Both the position numbers and the translations under genes were made by a program. Under the pieces are notes generated by a model. The model was not told the origin of the DNA. It did not search any database and saw only the letters and a program-made list of their open reading frames with translations. A stretch of DNA of 64,000 nucleotides from Distichodus sexfasciatus (lineage: Eukaryota > Chordata > Actinopteri > Characiformes > Distichodontidae): contig JAVGVS010000784.1 of NCBI GenBank assembly GCA_032718565.1, positions 38,382 through 102,381 of the forward strand, written 5' to 3'. Positions 11,366 through 23,455 of this stretch are shown here, piece after piece; the first letter of the stretch is position 1, and every line of letters starts with the position of its first letter.

Positions 11366-12130
11366 GTCATGGCAAAAACGCATGAACGCTGACGAACCCT
11401 CCCACGCGGCTAACGGATTTCGGCTAATATGAGTTTTTCCGCCGAGTGCCGGTGCGGTGGATTAAATCGACGCTTCAAATGCCATGATGTTTGTTAGCGC
11501 CGCGTTGTTCTGCCCCTTTTTAATTAGCTGGTTAATTATTAATTAGCGGGGAGACCTGCCTGATTTCCACGAACCTCAGACCTGAGCAGGACCAAATCCA
11601 GCTGTTCCGCCACCGAACTGCTACTGAGCTTTAGCTTTGACAGCTGGCACGTGGGCGGAGGCATTCCTCCTCCTCTGAGGAGGTGTGTGTGTGTGTGTGA
11701 GACCAGACTCATTTTGGGGAGAAAGTTTAGGATCCACATCTGCAGAGAGAGAGGAACTGATCAATCTTTGGGGAGGGACAGTGCCCTGTGTCTCTCTCGG
11801 GCGCCTGAGAGACATCCGCAGCCTGGAGCCAATTAATTGCTTCCAGATCAATGCCCTGCCCAGCGTGCACGCCATGCTTCATGGTTCCAGTGCATTGGGG
11901 AGTTGACTTGAGCGACTGAGTTTGCTTATTAAGCGCCACACGCTGCTAGGCGAGGCGGTTTGCTACTACGCGAGTTTGATCGAGAACTGGTCAGGTGTAG
12001 CGACGCGGGTGGAGGCGGGCGGTTTCAGCCAGTATCATTTGAGCTGCCCTTACATCCGCACACAGACACTCAGAAAGCTGGTGAAGAAGCTGGAACGTTT
12101 TCATACCGGATACAAATACCGACCGAGGCA
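11366..12130. other. Non-coding unique stretch
   Basis: Ordinary-complexity DNA with homeodomain-type cores around 11519-11548 (TTAATTAGCTGG, TTAATTATTAATTAGC) and a short GT run at 11683-11698. No exon is supported. Confidence 0.4.
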
Positions 12131-12133
12131 GCA

Positions 12134-12895
12134 CAAAGACAGTACGCTAAGCAGCTAACGGTTACAAGACATTAGCAGCTAACATAGTTTATATTAGCAA
12201 CTAACATAGTGTATATTAGGCACAACATAGCAACTAACATAGTGTACATTAGCACTAATATAGCATACGTTAGCAGCTAACATAGCGTACATTAGCAACA
12301 GCATACATTAGCAACTAACGTAGTGTACATTAGCAACTAATGTAGCATACATTAGCAACTAATGTAGCGTACATTAGCAATTAATGTAGCGTACATTAGC
12401 AACTAATGTAGCATACATTAGCAGCTAACATAGTGTACGTTAGCAACTAACGAAGGTGTACATTAGCAGCTAACTATAGTTTACATTAGCAACTAACATA
12501 GTGTATATTAGCAGCCAACATAGCAACTAACAGTGTACATTAGCAACTAATATAGCGTATGTTGGCAGCTAACATAGTGTACATTAGCAACTAATGTAGC
12601 GTCCATTAGCAACTAATGTAGCGTACATTAGCAACTAACCTAGCGTACATTAGCAACTAACGTAGCGCACATTAGCAACTAACGTAGTGTACATTAGCAC
12701 CAATATAGTGTATATTAGCAGCCAACATAGCAACTAACAGTGTACATTAGCAACTAATATAGCATACGTTAGCAGCTAGCATAGCATACATTAGCAACTA
12801 ACATAGCATACATTAGCAAGTAATGTAGCATACATTACCAGCTAATGTAGCATATATTACAGTTAGCATACATTAGCAACTTGCATAGTGTTGCT
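12134..12895 (+). repeat. 22-bp satellite, array 1 (AGCAACTAATGTAGCGTACATT)
   Basis: About 33 units of ATTAGCAACTAA followed by TGTAGCGTAC or CATAGTGTAC, with frequent length changes and truncated units. The reverse complement matches the arrays at 50.1-51.1 and 52.5-53.5 kb. All three therefore belong to one family, and this copy lies in the opposite orientation and is the most degenerate. Confidence 0.92.
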
Positions 12896-13993
12896 AATGT
12901 TGCTAGTTTAGGAAACACACCTCTAGATCTGTGATTCCTGGTTTGATTCCAATTTAATTGCAGATCGCTACTGCTGGGGAAAGGTGATTGCCCTCGCCAC
13001 CGCTTTGGTAAGCGAAGCCCCTGCTCAGGCTCTGCTTAGGAACAGCAACAGGCGGATTAACAGGAACACCGGGCGCATTTGCCATTCCCTAAAAACCCTC
13101 CGTGCAGGATAATTGACAAGTCTCGCTGCTTTCGGAACACTCCAAGATCTAATTATCCCAGGCTTTTCTGGTTAGCTGGGACCTGGATTGCGCAGCGGAG
13201 AGCACCTGCTCATCCTCCCTCCCCTCATCCTCCTCCCTTCTCATTAAAGCAACCGCCCTCCGCCCGCTACCGCTTACTGCAGTGAGCAATTCCACCGCCA
13301 GCCAGACAAGCCTTCCCATTTTAACACGCGAAGTTTTGTTGTTTAAATTCACATTCGAATTCCACGCCGTCTGCATGATTCAAACTGTAGGATTCTTTTC
13401 GTTATTCTTATGGCTTCCCGTGTTCCTCATTTACTCCGCGATCGTTAAAGCCCGTCTCGGCCCGTAAGCTCTCGTTGGTCTCGAGAACGATCTGAGAGGG
13501 AATTAGCATACCGCCATTCCAGGAGAGAGGAAAAGAGAGAGAGAGAGAGAGAGAGAGAAACAGAACGTTCAGCTAATAAGGGTGTGTGTGTTGGTGGGAG
13601 TGTGTGTGGGCAGGGAGTGTGTGTGTATGTGTGTGTGGCAGGGGAGGTGGTGTGTGTATGTGTGTGTGTTACAGGAGTGGGTGTACGGGCATTAGCGCCA
13701 GCGATCAGAAAATAATAGAGCGACCTCGACTGTCTCGGGAATCGGAAGCGCAGGTCTCAAGCAGTCCATTGGTGATGGATTTTTTTATGCTGTGGTGTTA
13801 GCGTGGAGGGACCCCGTGGCTCTAACACCCCCCTACCTCCTTCGCCCCACCCCCACCTCCTTCCGCGATGCCCTTCGATCCGCTGGTTTGGCTGGCGCCT
13901 GCTGAGAAAGTCGGAACGATTTTTGTTCCTGGTTTAGAAACTAAAGGCTGGAAGTTAAATTGTTGTTTTGGAGGCTGACGCTTGGGGCTGTGT

Positions 13994-14028
<35 letters not shown>

Positions 14029-14074
14029 TTTGTTTGTCCATGTTTATGTGAGTTTCAGTCTTTAGTGTATATAA
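12896..14074. other. Non-coding stretch with GA and GT microsatellites
   Basis: No gene is recognised. (GA)n lies at 13533-13558, GT runs at 13580-13672 and 13995-14027, and a C-rich patch at 13826-13865. The section 12940-13480 is of normal complexity and might be conserved, but there is nothing codon-like in it. Confidence 0.45.
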
Positions 14075-14775
14075 GTGTGTAGGATTCACCCCCACAACCA
14101 GCCCTCCTACCAGCATTAGGTCCAAGACACCAGTAGATAGTGGATCTGAATCCTACCTCCAGCACTACCACCGCTTGGGTCCCTGAGCAGCAAGGTTATG
14201 GGATTTGAACCAACAACCGACCCAGTGATTTAAAGTTGCTGGTCGTGGGTCTGAATCTCACCCAGCGCCATCACCGCTGGTCTTTATGTGCTATTTTTGT
14301 GGGATGCCGTAATTCAATAACCATCACTACTACCACTGGGTCCAAGTCACCAGTAGATAGCGGGTTCAACCTACCTCCAGCACTACTGTCACTGATTCCT
14401 GACCATGTGCTGGTTTTGGCGATTCAAACCAACAATCGGCCCTACCACCGTTATGTCCGAGACCCAGTCACGGTAGTGCTGGTCGTGGACATAACGGAAT
14501 CCTACTTCCAGCAACACCACCATCGGGTCCATGAGCAAGTACTGATTGTGGGATTCAACCCACAACCATCATGGCCAGCATTGGGTCCAAGCCGGTGTAG
14601 AGAGTAGTGCTGAGGTAGGATTCGAACTCAACTGGCCACTGGCCCCTATAAGTTCATTTTGTGGGATTCGAATCCACAAGAAGCACTACTGCCATTAGGT
14701 CTAAGACACCAGTAGATAGAGGGTTCGAATCCTACCTCCAGCGCTACCATCACTGGGTCCTGGTCTTAGGTCTTG
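14075..14775 (+). repeat. Tandem degenerate SINE bodies (CCAGTAGATAG / CCTACCTCCAGCACTACC)
   Basis: At least six partial copies of a unit with GTCCAAGACACCAGTAGATAG, then GGATTCGAATCC, then TACCTCCAGCACTACCACC and GGGTCC. The GGGATTCGAACC motif is box-B-like, and the unit resembles the body of the SINE at 44677-44865. The copies are truncated and partly inverted. Confidence 0.65.
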
Positions 14776-15181
14776 GTCCGGAGACCGTCATCACAGTTGT
14801 CCAGCCCTAACGTCTGGTCACTATGGGAGAACCTCACACAGACAGGAAGACGAGTGTGTGTGTGTGTGTGTGTTGCAGGTTCTGGTGTTTTGAAGGCTGC
14901 AGGGTTTGAGTGCGTGATTGATTACTGCAGTGTGGCGGTGTTTTAATGTGGGATTACAGCAGCTCCGCACTTCCACACCACGGGGAAATAACTACAGCTC
15001 GCCTCCCCGACACATCAGTCCTGAGACAGTCCACACCGCCTGCTGCTTTTACAATATTTATTTACGACACCACACACTACTCCTGACGCCCGAGTTCACC
15101 GCTTCTCTGGTTTTGCATCGTTGTCCCTAAATTCTCTTCAGTTTCTAGGGCTATTTATTAGCTTTTTTTTTCTCCCCAAAT
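14776..15181. other. Non-coding spacer
   Basis: A GT microsatellite lies at about 14850-14873, followed by unremarkable sequence. Nothing else is seen. Confidence 0.4.
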
Positions 15182-17335
15182 AGAGCTGGGCGATATGAAC
15201 AAAAAATTATCACAATATTTTTTGTCATATGGATGACATTATCGACATTGATCAATGACATAACATTATTCAATCGCTAGGACAAAAGTCGCATAATAAA
15301 ATGTCTATACCTAATTTTGATTGTCGAGTAAGTCGATACTGTTGCCAGAGTCATATTTTTAAACGGAGTGAGACGCTTTCCTTCCTTTCTACCTGTGCAG
15401 TACTACTACCGCTTCCAATAGAGTGCAACTAACACACCACTCAGAGATTCGCTTCTGCGCAATAGCATTCAGTGACAGCAGAAGAATGGCCCTATGGCGT
15501 CACACATCAACGCCAAACTAGAGCTACGAGAATGGCTTTCACGCAAAAAATATTATGGATGAATTTCAAAGTCATAACGTGATTAATTCTCGAGAAGCAC
15601 AAAAATTAAGAATCGAAAGGCGCTGTTGTGATAATATTGCGCCGAACCGTATTTTTTCCTCTCCTAATGTCTTTTCTCCTTGACAAAGTTAAATGTCCTC
15701 GTCACAACAGTAGATTAATGACGAGCGGCTTTTTTTGTTTGGCGAGATTTTCTACGCGTGTGGTTTGAAAGGTGCGGTTCACAGTTTGGGGCGGGCTTAC
15801 GTTTGGGGCGGGATTTTGGCAGTTTCTGCCTGTGAATCCTATTGGCCGATGGCTCCCGGTTTTGTGATTGGTCAAGAAAGTTCCTACAGAAAAACCAAAG
15901 ATGTCGGAGGAAGAGCTTATCGAATTTATAATTAGAATTTAATAGTTAGTCTTACAATAATAATAACGCAAAACGGTAAAGTAACCGACGTCTTTGTCAC
16001 TCGCTCATAAATGTTATAATGTTATGTTACCATTTTCTCAGTACCATCAGAAAACCAGGAGCCATCGTAAGGCTAGATAAGGCAAAGAAGAAACTTATTT
16101 ATTAAAAATATGCTTTTGAGTGAACTATCTTTTCTTGTCTTCTTATTATTTACTACCAAAATTTAAATAACCTCATACTAAATGTAAAAGCTGGTAGCTA
16201 AGATCGAGCCATTTTATACTCCCCCTGTAATTTATAATCCCGATTATCGACTAATCGCTTTTAATAGTCGATGACTAGTCGACTATCAAAATATTCGTTA
16301 GTTGCAGCCCTAATTACGATATATTGTCATGTTTTTTTTTTATGTTTATTTTTGATTCTTATACAGACTAAATGAACAAGTTGGGTACACAAACAATATA
16401 AAATAATAATTTTCAACAAATTTCCACTTGAAGAGCCTCAGAACTGGGGCAAAAAATTGTCATTGCCAAAGAATGGAAGAAGAGAGCTGTCACGCCACTT
16501 CCAGAGCGCTTTTCTTCGCGCTTGTTGTTGCGGTTACGGAAAGCCGCCATCCGCAATCGCCCACGCCAGGATTTTATTATTTTTTTTCCCAGGCAGCTTA
16601 CGTCGCCCACCGTGAACTATAAAGCGCTTGCATTTTCATCGCCTTTTTTCACTCAATGCATCTTTCTAAGGGCCGCGACATAACGCCGCCACATGACTGG
16701 TGCGCTTGCTTTAATCTTGAGGATCAGCAGGTGCAGGCCACCATAAAAGCGTCCAGTTCGCTGTTAAGTGATGGAAAAGAAGAGGAAGAAGCAGAAAGCG
16801 GCAGTGAGAGAAAACGCTTTCACAGAAATGAGGAAGATAAAAAATGATTCAGATTCGGATGTTACAAAGGTGCAAAAACCCGGCGAACCGCTCAGTCAGC
16901 GGATAGTAAACAACGAGATGCTGAGGTCACGCGGGCAAAACTTTAACATACAGCCGCCCAATTTTTGCTGGTACTGCAACCTCATAAATTTCGACTATTA
17001 CGCTCAGGATGCGTCAAGCAGCTAACGTGGCAGCCATGATGCCCGTGACTAAGCGACTGAACGTTAAGTATATCTCGGCTCGCAACCACTTTGCTAATGT
17101 TTACCGCGCGGCTTTTTCGTGTGTTATGAGCAAATTTGCATCATTGGCCGCGACTGGCTGTTGTGCTGGCGTTACGCCAAGCTTCGTGATTGGCCAAAGA
17201 TACTGTCTATCTCAATGGCGCTGTCGCATAGTGACAAACTATATGATCAAATTTTATAGCTCAGTTTATCATCAAGCATATCATCACATTTTTCTCGATA
17301 AAAATATCGCTGATCGCTTTATCGCCTAGGCACTA
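15182..17335. mobile_element. Composite/nested hAT-like remnants
   Basis: Starts with GAGCTGGGCGATATGAAC, the same terminus type as the well-delimited element at 58636. The part at about 15660-15905 (GGCGGGATTTTGGCAG, CCTATTGGCCGATGGCTCC) is the reverse complement of 58980-59190. A second terminus type (AGTTGCAGCCCTAAT) lies at 16301-16315. Near 17290-17335 a third end (GATCGCTTTATCGCCTAGGC) closes the block. At least two insertions are therefore nested. Short ORFs at 16656-17025 show no transposase motif that I recognise. Confidence 0.55.
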
Positions 17336-17469
17336 TCCTCAATAAGTTTATTCATTTTTACAAACAAATTAGAACCAGGAACAGGAAACCGATGCTGCGT
17401 TCACACCGAGAGCTACTAAAACTGTAAAATCGACAGAAGTTATTGACTTTCCGAAAACAAGCTTAACTT

Positions 17470-17720
17470 GGGCAGTTTCGCGGCAGAACGGTAGGGCGCT
17501 CGCCTGATCAGAAGGTCGCAGGTTCAACCAGGCCGTAAAGTTACCACTGAGGTACTCATGAGCAAGGTACCGCCCCAGCACTGCCCTCGGCGCTGTTAGC
17601 TGCCCACCGTTGCCTCCACGAATGGGTCAAATGCAGAGGTCACATACGGTTGTGGTGCACTGTGTGCTGTGCTGCGTGTTCACAACGACAAATAATCGCT
17701 CACTTTCACTTAACTTAATG
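17470..17720 (+). mobile_element. tRNA-derived SINE, near full length
   Basis: Head GGCAGAACGGTAGGGCG, then AGGTCGCAGGTTCAACC, body TACTCATGAGCAAGGTACCG, then GTTAGCTGCCCACCG and GGGTCAAATGCAGAGGTCAC, with the tail CAAATAATCGCTCACTTTCA. The same order of blocks occurs at 34118 and 62497. This gives a SINE consensus of about 240 bp for the genome. Confidence 0.8.
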
Positions 17721-17819
17721 CAAATTATCAAACGGCTGTTGACGACCGGCAACCAATCGGAATTTAGGACGTCATTATGAGAATCCCAGCAAAACATACT
17801 GAAAACTTCGGTTCAAGGC

Positions 17820-18140
17820 TGCGACTATGGTTATTTTGTTAATCGATTAATCTGCCGTTTTTAATTTTTATTTTTATTAATCGATTATTAATCCTATAAG
17901 AAGAAAACAATATTTCATTTCCAGCATTTTTTAAATAAACCAAACTGTCTGTTTCTATTTTTTCTGTATTTATTTTTATTCTCCAACATTATAAAATTAA
18001 TTTAAAAAAAATAGAAGAAATATTGCTATTTTGCCCATTTCTTTAATCCAATTTGGACTCATTTTGGGCTGTAACTCATTTTTGATTCATTTCTGGGAGA
18101 GAACTACATTTTTGCTCAAGATGGCGTTCCACATGAGAGC
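17820..18140 (-). mobile_element. hAT-like terminal fragment, ATTAATCGATTA type
   Basis: Begins GGCTGCGACTATGGTTA and contains AATCGATTAATC, ATTTCCAGCATTTT and GAGAGAACTACATTTTTG. The reverse complement matches 53530-53830, where the same blocks appear in the opposite order. It is truncated, and no open frame is present. Confidence 0.6.
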
Positions 18141-18365
18141 TGTTCACCGACGGTCAAATGCAGAGGGCCACGCTTATTGTGTGTTCAGCAATGACAAATC
18201 ATCAAGTTTACGGCTACCTGCACTCGCTCTTTTCCCACCTGAAATCATCCCTCGCTTCCCTCTGCTCACTTCAACGCGAATCCAAGTCTGGTCTGCTCGG
18301 ACTGGTTTTCATGCCAAAATCCTGACCAGATCACATTGGCGGTGTTTTCTGAGCCATATTAGCCT

Positions 18366-18450
18366 GTCACAGACATTTACAGGGTCCGGGATTCGAACCG
18401 GCGACACGCAGATTGCGATCCCAACTCCAGCCTTCCCCGTTACGCTGGCA
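18366..18450 (-). mobile_element. SINE head fragment, minus strand
   Basis: On the minus strand: TGCCAGCGTAACGGGGAAGG through CGCCGGTTCGAATCCCGG. This is the tRNA-like head with a perfect box-B (GGTTCGAATCC). A tail fragment of the same SINE (GGTCAAATGCAGAGGGCCAC) lies at 18151-18171 on the plus strand. Confidence 0.6.
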
Positions 18451-18688
18451 AACTGCCCTTAATTTGACTAAAACTAATTCGCATTTCTGTAAAAAAAAGA
18501 CGATTAAATCAATGATTGCCAAAATGAACACTGCCAGGTAAGCGCGTGAACGAGGCTTCAAAGTCTGCCTCCCTTTTTCCTCGTTGCCGCGATCTCTCAT
18601 GGAGAGACACTCATCATGTAATCGCTCTCCTCCCCTCCCTCCCTCCCTTCCTCCCTCCCTCCCTTCCTCCCTCGCTGTCCTCTCTCAG

Positions 18689-18817
18689 GCTATTAAGTTT
18701 GACCCCGAGACCCGTCTCGCTGTAATCACGGACAGCTGCACCGGCTGCACTGCCTGCCTTAGCCCGCCATGCGCTCACAAGGCTGTTAATACGACGACGC
18801 TCGCTAGCATCCCGTGA
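18689..18817 (+). CDS. dpyd: dpyd (dihydropyrimidine dehydrogenase) last coding exon, degenerate 3' end
   Basis: DPYD is the cytosolic flavin/Fe-S enzyme that performs the first step of uracil and thymine breakdown. The first 25 codons (18689-18763) read AIKFDPETRLAVITDSC then TGCTACLS. From memory, this aligns almost residue for residue with the start of the human last exon (AIQFDPETHLPTITDTC, TGCTLCLS), which holds the final 4Fe-4S ligands. The acceptor fits: a long C/T tract from about 18625, then TCTCTCAG at 18681-18688, phase 0. After LS the expected VCPI.DCIKMVSRTTPY part is missing. Seventeen unrelated residues (PPCAHKAVNTTT...) follow before TGA at 18815. The fourth cluster Cys is therefore either lost or shifted by one position. 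No upstream dpyd exon was found in the window. It may be a working gene with an altered tail, a relic exon of a lost duplicate, or an assembly error. The orientation, facing ptbp2, supports orthology. Confidence 0.75.
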   Translation, partial: AIKFDPETRLAVITDSCTGCTACLSPPCAHKAVNTTTLASIP

Positions 18818-20400
18818 GCCGCTTCTTCTGCTTGGGTTGAGGGGGTTAGTTTTTAGGTTTTTTTTGTGGAAGAGGGGGACAGCAGCAGCAGGGTTTATCA
18901 GCGATTCTGCTGATAATTGTCAAGATGAAAAAATTACCTTATTACCAAAATGAATAATTAGCCGGTAGAAATAATTGCCTCGCGTTCCCAGCCCGCTTAT
19001 GCAGACATAATTACGCAGGAGGGAGGAGAGGAAAAGGATTTTTTTTTTGTTGGGACGAAAATAATAACGCCCCATGCTCCAAGTCAGAGTGAAAAGTGGA
19101 CTGAAGATATATATCAATTTAACTTCACTAATAATAACTTGTAGATGTTTTAGTTTGTGGGATTTTAGAAGAATTTATAGTAAAGTATAATTTTACTATT
19201 TAATAGTTTACTGGTAAGACACTAATGTACTGAGATCAATAATGACTACTACAATAATGCATTTTTTAGCAATTTTTTTTGTATAATACATTTCACAAGA
19301 TCATAAACAGGATCATATGGTAAATTCTAACCATTTTACTAATTAACATTATTTATTTATTTATTTATTACTGCAAATTTAGTCTAATAATCTATATAAT
19401 ATGAATATTTTACCATAAAGTCATTTTATTTTTGAAGCAATATAAATAAATATAAATAATACATCATTAATACAATAATGCATTTTTTAGCAATTATTTA
19501 TTATTATTTTTGTAAATACATTTTATAAAAATAAATAGGATCTTAAGGTAAATTCTAAATAATTTTACCAATTTATTAAAATATTTTTTACATTTTATTT
19601 ATATTTACTTTATTTAGTATTACTGCAAATTTAATCTAATAGTCTATATAATATGAATATTTTACCATAAATATAATCATTTTGTTTTTGAAGCAATATA
19701 AATACATTAAATATAAATAATACACAATTAACACTTCATAATGCATGTTTGGAGTAGTAATTTATTATTAGCATTTTATTTTATTTTTTATTTATATAAA
19801 ATATTCTTACTATTATGTATATATTTATTTCTAAAAATATAATTTATAATATACAGTATATTCTAAATATTCAATTATTAAAGCAATAATTTACTCATAT
19901 TAATAGCACATTATTGCAATAATAATTCAGTTTTCTAGCGTTATTTTATTATTTTTGTATAATAGAAGCCATATCTTATAAATTACTTTATTACTGTAAG
20001 TGGTATAAATTGCACAAATCTGTTTAAGCATTTTTTTAAAATATGAATTTCAATTTCACCATAATTATTAAATCTTATAAAAAATATTTAATTATTAAAA
20101 TACACAGACACAATTTTATTATGACCAATATAAAATATAAAAATATTAGTATTAATTTTAAAATACTTAAGTATGAATCTTCTAAATCTCCCCGTAATAG
20201 GCTGTGTTACTGTATGTGTATGAGAAGTGATTTCACCATTAGTATTAATTTTACATAAAGTCTATTTTATCAGATTCATTAATAAGGGATAAAATATTCA
20301 AGCAATGTGTTTTTCGAAGATTTCACCTTATTTGTTACATGTATATATTTATTTACATCTTAAAAGATCTGTTTTGATTTTAATTTGGCAATTTTTTTTT
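18818..20400. other. Intergenic, mostly AT-rich DNA
   Basis: After about 150 bp of normal sequence (18890-19030 has ATTACCAAAATGAATAATTA and CATAATTACGCAGGAGG, possibly a conserved element), the stretch 19130-20400 is very AT-rich. It has repeated pieces such as AATGCATTTTTTAGCAAT (19256 and 19478) and CTATATAATATGAATATTTT (19389 and 19643), indicating an old local duplication of about 250 bp. No gene is seen. Confidence 0.5.
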
Positions 20401-22112
20401 TAACAGGCAACAAATCTCCTCGCTGTGAAGCCCCGTGTCTAATTGTAAATTCGTCGGGAAATAAAAGTGACGTTATCTGTGTTTGTTTAGATTAACGGCC
20501 GAGTTGGAGTTTTGCGGAACGCGGCTGATTGGTTTGGAGAAGGCGAGCGTCCCTTCACAGATCCGAATGAAAGTCGGGCACGGTCGCGCTGCCTCTCTCT
20601 TGTGGTAATGCGATTTCTGTACGACTGTCGGCGTCGCAAAGCAACAAAAACAGACAGAGTAGTTTGAAAGCGAAGTTAATTAAAACGCTATCAGCAGCAT
20701 CTTTTAGGATTCACTTTGAGATGCGTGGGAGAAAAAAAACAGCGGCTCGTGAAAAGCAGCAGCAGCAGCCGCCGGCAGACGTGTTGCTGTCGTTTAGTTT
20801 GTTTAGATGTAGTTTTCTAACTGGGATTAGAAACGAAAGCTCTGCGTACACCAATGGACGGACGGTTTGAAGTGGAATGTTATTCACTGGGATGTGGTTT
20901 GTTCTGTAAAAGTGTCTTAAAAAAGTAAGCACACGAGATGAGAACGTAAATTTGTACCAAACTGCGCAGTTTACACGACTTTATTCTAGTCTAAAATGAA
21001 AAACTTTTGTAGGACAGTTTGAACTGAGATATCTGAAACGTCATCACAAAAAAAAATATAATCAATATATGGTTGAAAATGGGGAAAAAATGTGCAAGTG
21101 GACAGGTCCTAGTATCGAGCCTTGTGGGACGCCACTTGCAAAAAAGAAGATTTTTGAAAACTATGACGTAGTTCCATGATATCTGAAGCGGCATTGCAAA
21201 AAAATTTATATATGTAATCAATTTATGATTTAAAATGGGCAAAAATCATTAAAATGTGCAAGTGGACAGGTCCTAGTATCGAGCCTTGTGGGGCACCACT
21301 TGCACAAATCTGCAGCGACTAATAAAATCTGATGACAAATAAAATATCAGGTTTAGCTATTAATATATGTTTAACATATTTATACATCTGTAAATCAGCA
21401 CAATGTCTTTTTTAACTTTATTAAGCTGTTAATTAAAAAACGAATCCGCATCTAGAAATGTTTTAGCGTCTTACGATCCGTCACAATCGGAGAAGACGCT
21501 TTTTCGCGACGTACAGGATAACAGATTTCCGTACTAATTACTAAATGTAGAAAAACCCATTTATTACAGATATTTTTCCATCACGACTTTATTACAGCCG
21601 TCGTACAGGACCACGACGAGGCAGACAATCTGCTGGAGCTGAATTACGCAGTTATTGCTCCCGAACACACAATATTGTTTCCGAATTGTTCTCCGGGGCG
21701 GCATTTCCTTCTGTCTGCTGTCGTTCCCGAGCTGCCATCCGTCCGTCCGTCCGTCCTGGCGCATCATTCCACTTCCTCCCCCCTTTTTAATTGCAATTAG
21801 GAAATGATGTGTCTGGACGGCAGCCAGACACGCCTGCTTAAATTATTCATAAATGTTAATACTCTTCCTCGGCTCTCTCGTTCCACACCGCAATAATATT
21901 GGGCCTCTTTAAACCAAATGTATTCTTGAAGTTCTTATATTGTTCGTAAGAAAGTCAGTTTTATAGTATATTTTATATTATTATAATAAGCTTCAGTTTT
22001 TTTGAAAAGAATATTCGAATATTAGCTCCTTTTGAGCAGTAGGCGTAGGCTTTGCTTGTTCCACGTTTTTGTCATGTTTTGTAAAACGTGATCGATCCAG
22101 TCATGACTCGAA
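20401..22112. other. Intergenic stretch with short unique blocks
   Basis: Normal-complexity blocks at 20405-20660 and 21640-21880 carry homeodomain-type cores (TTTTTAATTGCAATTAGG at 21784-21801, TTATTCATAAATGTTAA at 21844-21860) and could be conserved non-coding DNA. The 21.0-21.3 kb part holds a duplicated hairpin unit, listed separately. No exon is supported. Confidence 0.45.
21027..21306 (-). repeat. Direct duplication with hairpin and RT-like core
   Basis: Two direct copies, about 150-160 bp apart, of a unit starting GATATCTGAA. Each contains GTGCAAGTGG, a 30-nt core ACAGGTCCTAGTATCGAGCC plus TTGTGGGACG, and CCACTTGCA. The arms pair perfectly (21093-21101 with 21132-21140; 21255-21265 with 21296-21306, 11 bp). 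On the minus strand the core reads SGVPQGSILGPVH, like the GVPQGSxLGP motif of LINE reverse transcriptases. It is most simply an old LINE fragment. Related cores lie at 24356, 25194 and 25397. Confidence 0.6.
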
Positions 22113-23455
22113 CTCACCTCGCGCTGGTCTCGGTCTCGGTCTCTTCTCGAGTCTTGGTCTTGTGTCTGTCCTTTAAAGTCTTGGTCTTGTCTGTGTCTTC
22201 AGTCTCGGTCTCATCTTCGTCTCGACACTTCAGGGTCTTGTCTCGGTCTCGAGTTTTGGTCTCATCTCGGTCTTGACCCTTCAGTCTTGTCTGTGTCTTG
22301 GTCTTGTCTTTGTCTCTGTCTTGACCCTTCAGGGTCTTGTCTCTGTCTCAGGTCTTGGTTTCATCTCGGTCCCTTCAGGGTCTTGTCTTGTCTCTGTCTC
22401 GAGTCTTGGTTTCATCTCAGTCCCTTCAGGGTCTGGTCTCTGTCTTGAGGTTTGGTCTTGTCTGTGTCTTTAGTCTTGGACTCATCTCTGTCCCTTCAGG
22501 GTCTTGTCTCTGTCTCGAGTTTTAGTCTCATCTCGGTCTCGACCCTTCAGGGTCTTGTCTCTGTCTCAAGTCTTGGTCTCATCTCAGTCCCTTCAGGGTC
22601 TTGTCTGTGTCTTCAGTCTTGGTCTCATCTCAGTCTCGACCCTTCAGAGTCTTGTCTCTGTCTCGAGTCTTGGTTTCATCTCGGTCCCTTCAGGGTCTGG
22701 TCTCTCTGTCTCCAGGTCTGGTCTTGTCTGTGTCTTCAGTCTTGGTCTCATCTCGGTCTTGACCCTTCAGTCTTGTCTGTGTCTTGGTCTTGTGTTTGTC
22801 TCTGTCTTGACCCTTCAGGGTCTTGTCTCCGTCTCAGGTCTTGGACTCATCTCTGTCCCTTCAGGGTCTTGTCTCTGTCTCGAGTTTTAGTCTCATCTCA
22901 GTCCCTTCAGGGTCTTGTCTGTGTCTTCAGTCTTGGTCTCATCTCAGTCTTGACCCTTCAGAGTCTTGTCTCTGTCTCGAGTTTTGGTCTTGTGTGTGTC
23001 TTCAGTCTTGGTCGCATCTCGGTCTCAACCCTTCAGAGTCTTGGTCTTGTCTCTGTCCCGAGTTTTGGTCTCATCTCGGTCTTGACCCTTCAGTCTTGTC
23101 TGTGTCTTGGTTTTGTCTCTGTCTTGACCCTTCAGGGTCTTGTCCGTGTCTCGAGTCTTGGTCTCATCTCGGTCTCAACCCTTCAGGGTCTTGGTTTTGT
23201 GTCTGTCTTGACCCTTCAGGATCTTGTCCGTGTCTCGAGTGTTGGTCTCATCTCGGTCTCAACCCTTCAGGGTCTTGGTTTTGTCTCTGTCTTGACCCTT
23301 CAGGATCTTGTCCGTGTCTCGAGTCTTGGTCTCATCTCGGTCTCGACCCTTCAGGGTCTTGGTTTTGTGTCTGTCTTGACCCTTCAGGATCTTGTCTGTG
23401 TCTCGAGTCTTGGTCTCAACCCACTCTGATCTCGGTCAGGACTTGTTCTCGGTTT
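22113..23455 (+). repeat. 84-bp (and shorter) TCTCGAGTCTTGGTCTCATC minisatellite
   Basis: Repeats of TCTCGAGTCTTGGTCTCATC, TCGGTCTTGACCCTTCAGGG and TCTTGTCTCTGTC blocks. At the right end the period is exactly 84 bp (TCTCGAG at 23149, 23233, 23317). Because 84 is divisible by 3 and the units lack stops, a 325-codon frame stays open on plus. Other frames are open over long stretches too, and the product would be a Leu/Ser/Val repeat. I treat it as non-coding. Confidence 0.92.

Noticed and set aside
16656..17025. Charged 63- and 85-codon frames as a possible transposase fragment
   Set aside because: There is no BED, DDE or hATC motif that I can recognise, and the frames are short and overlapping.
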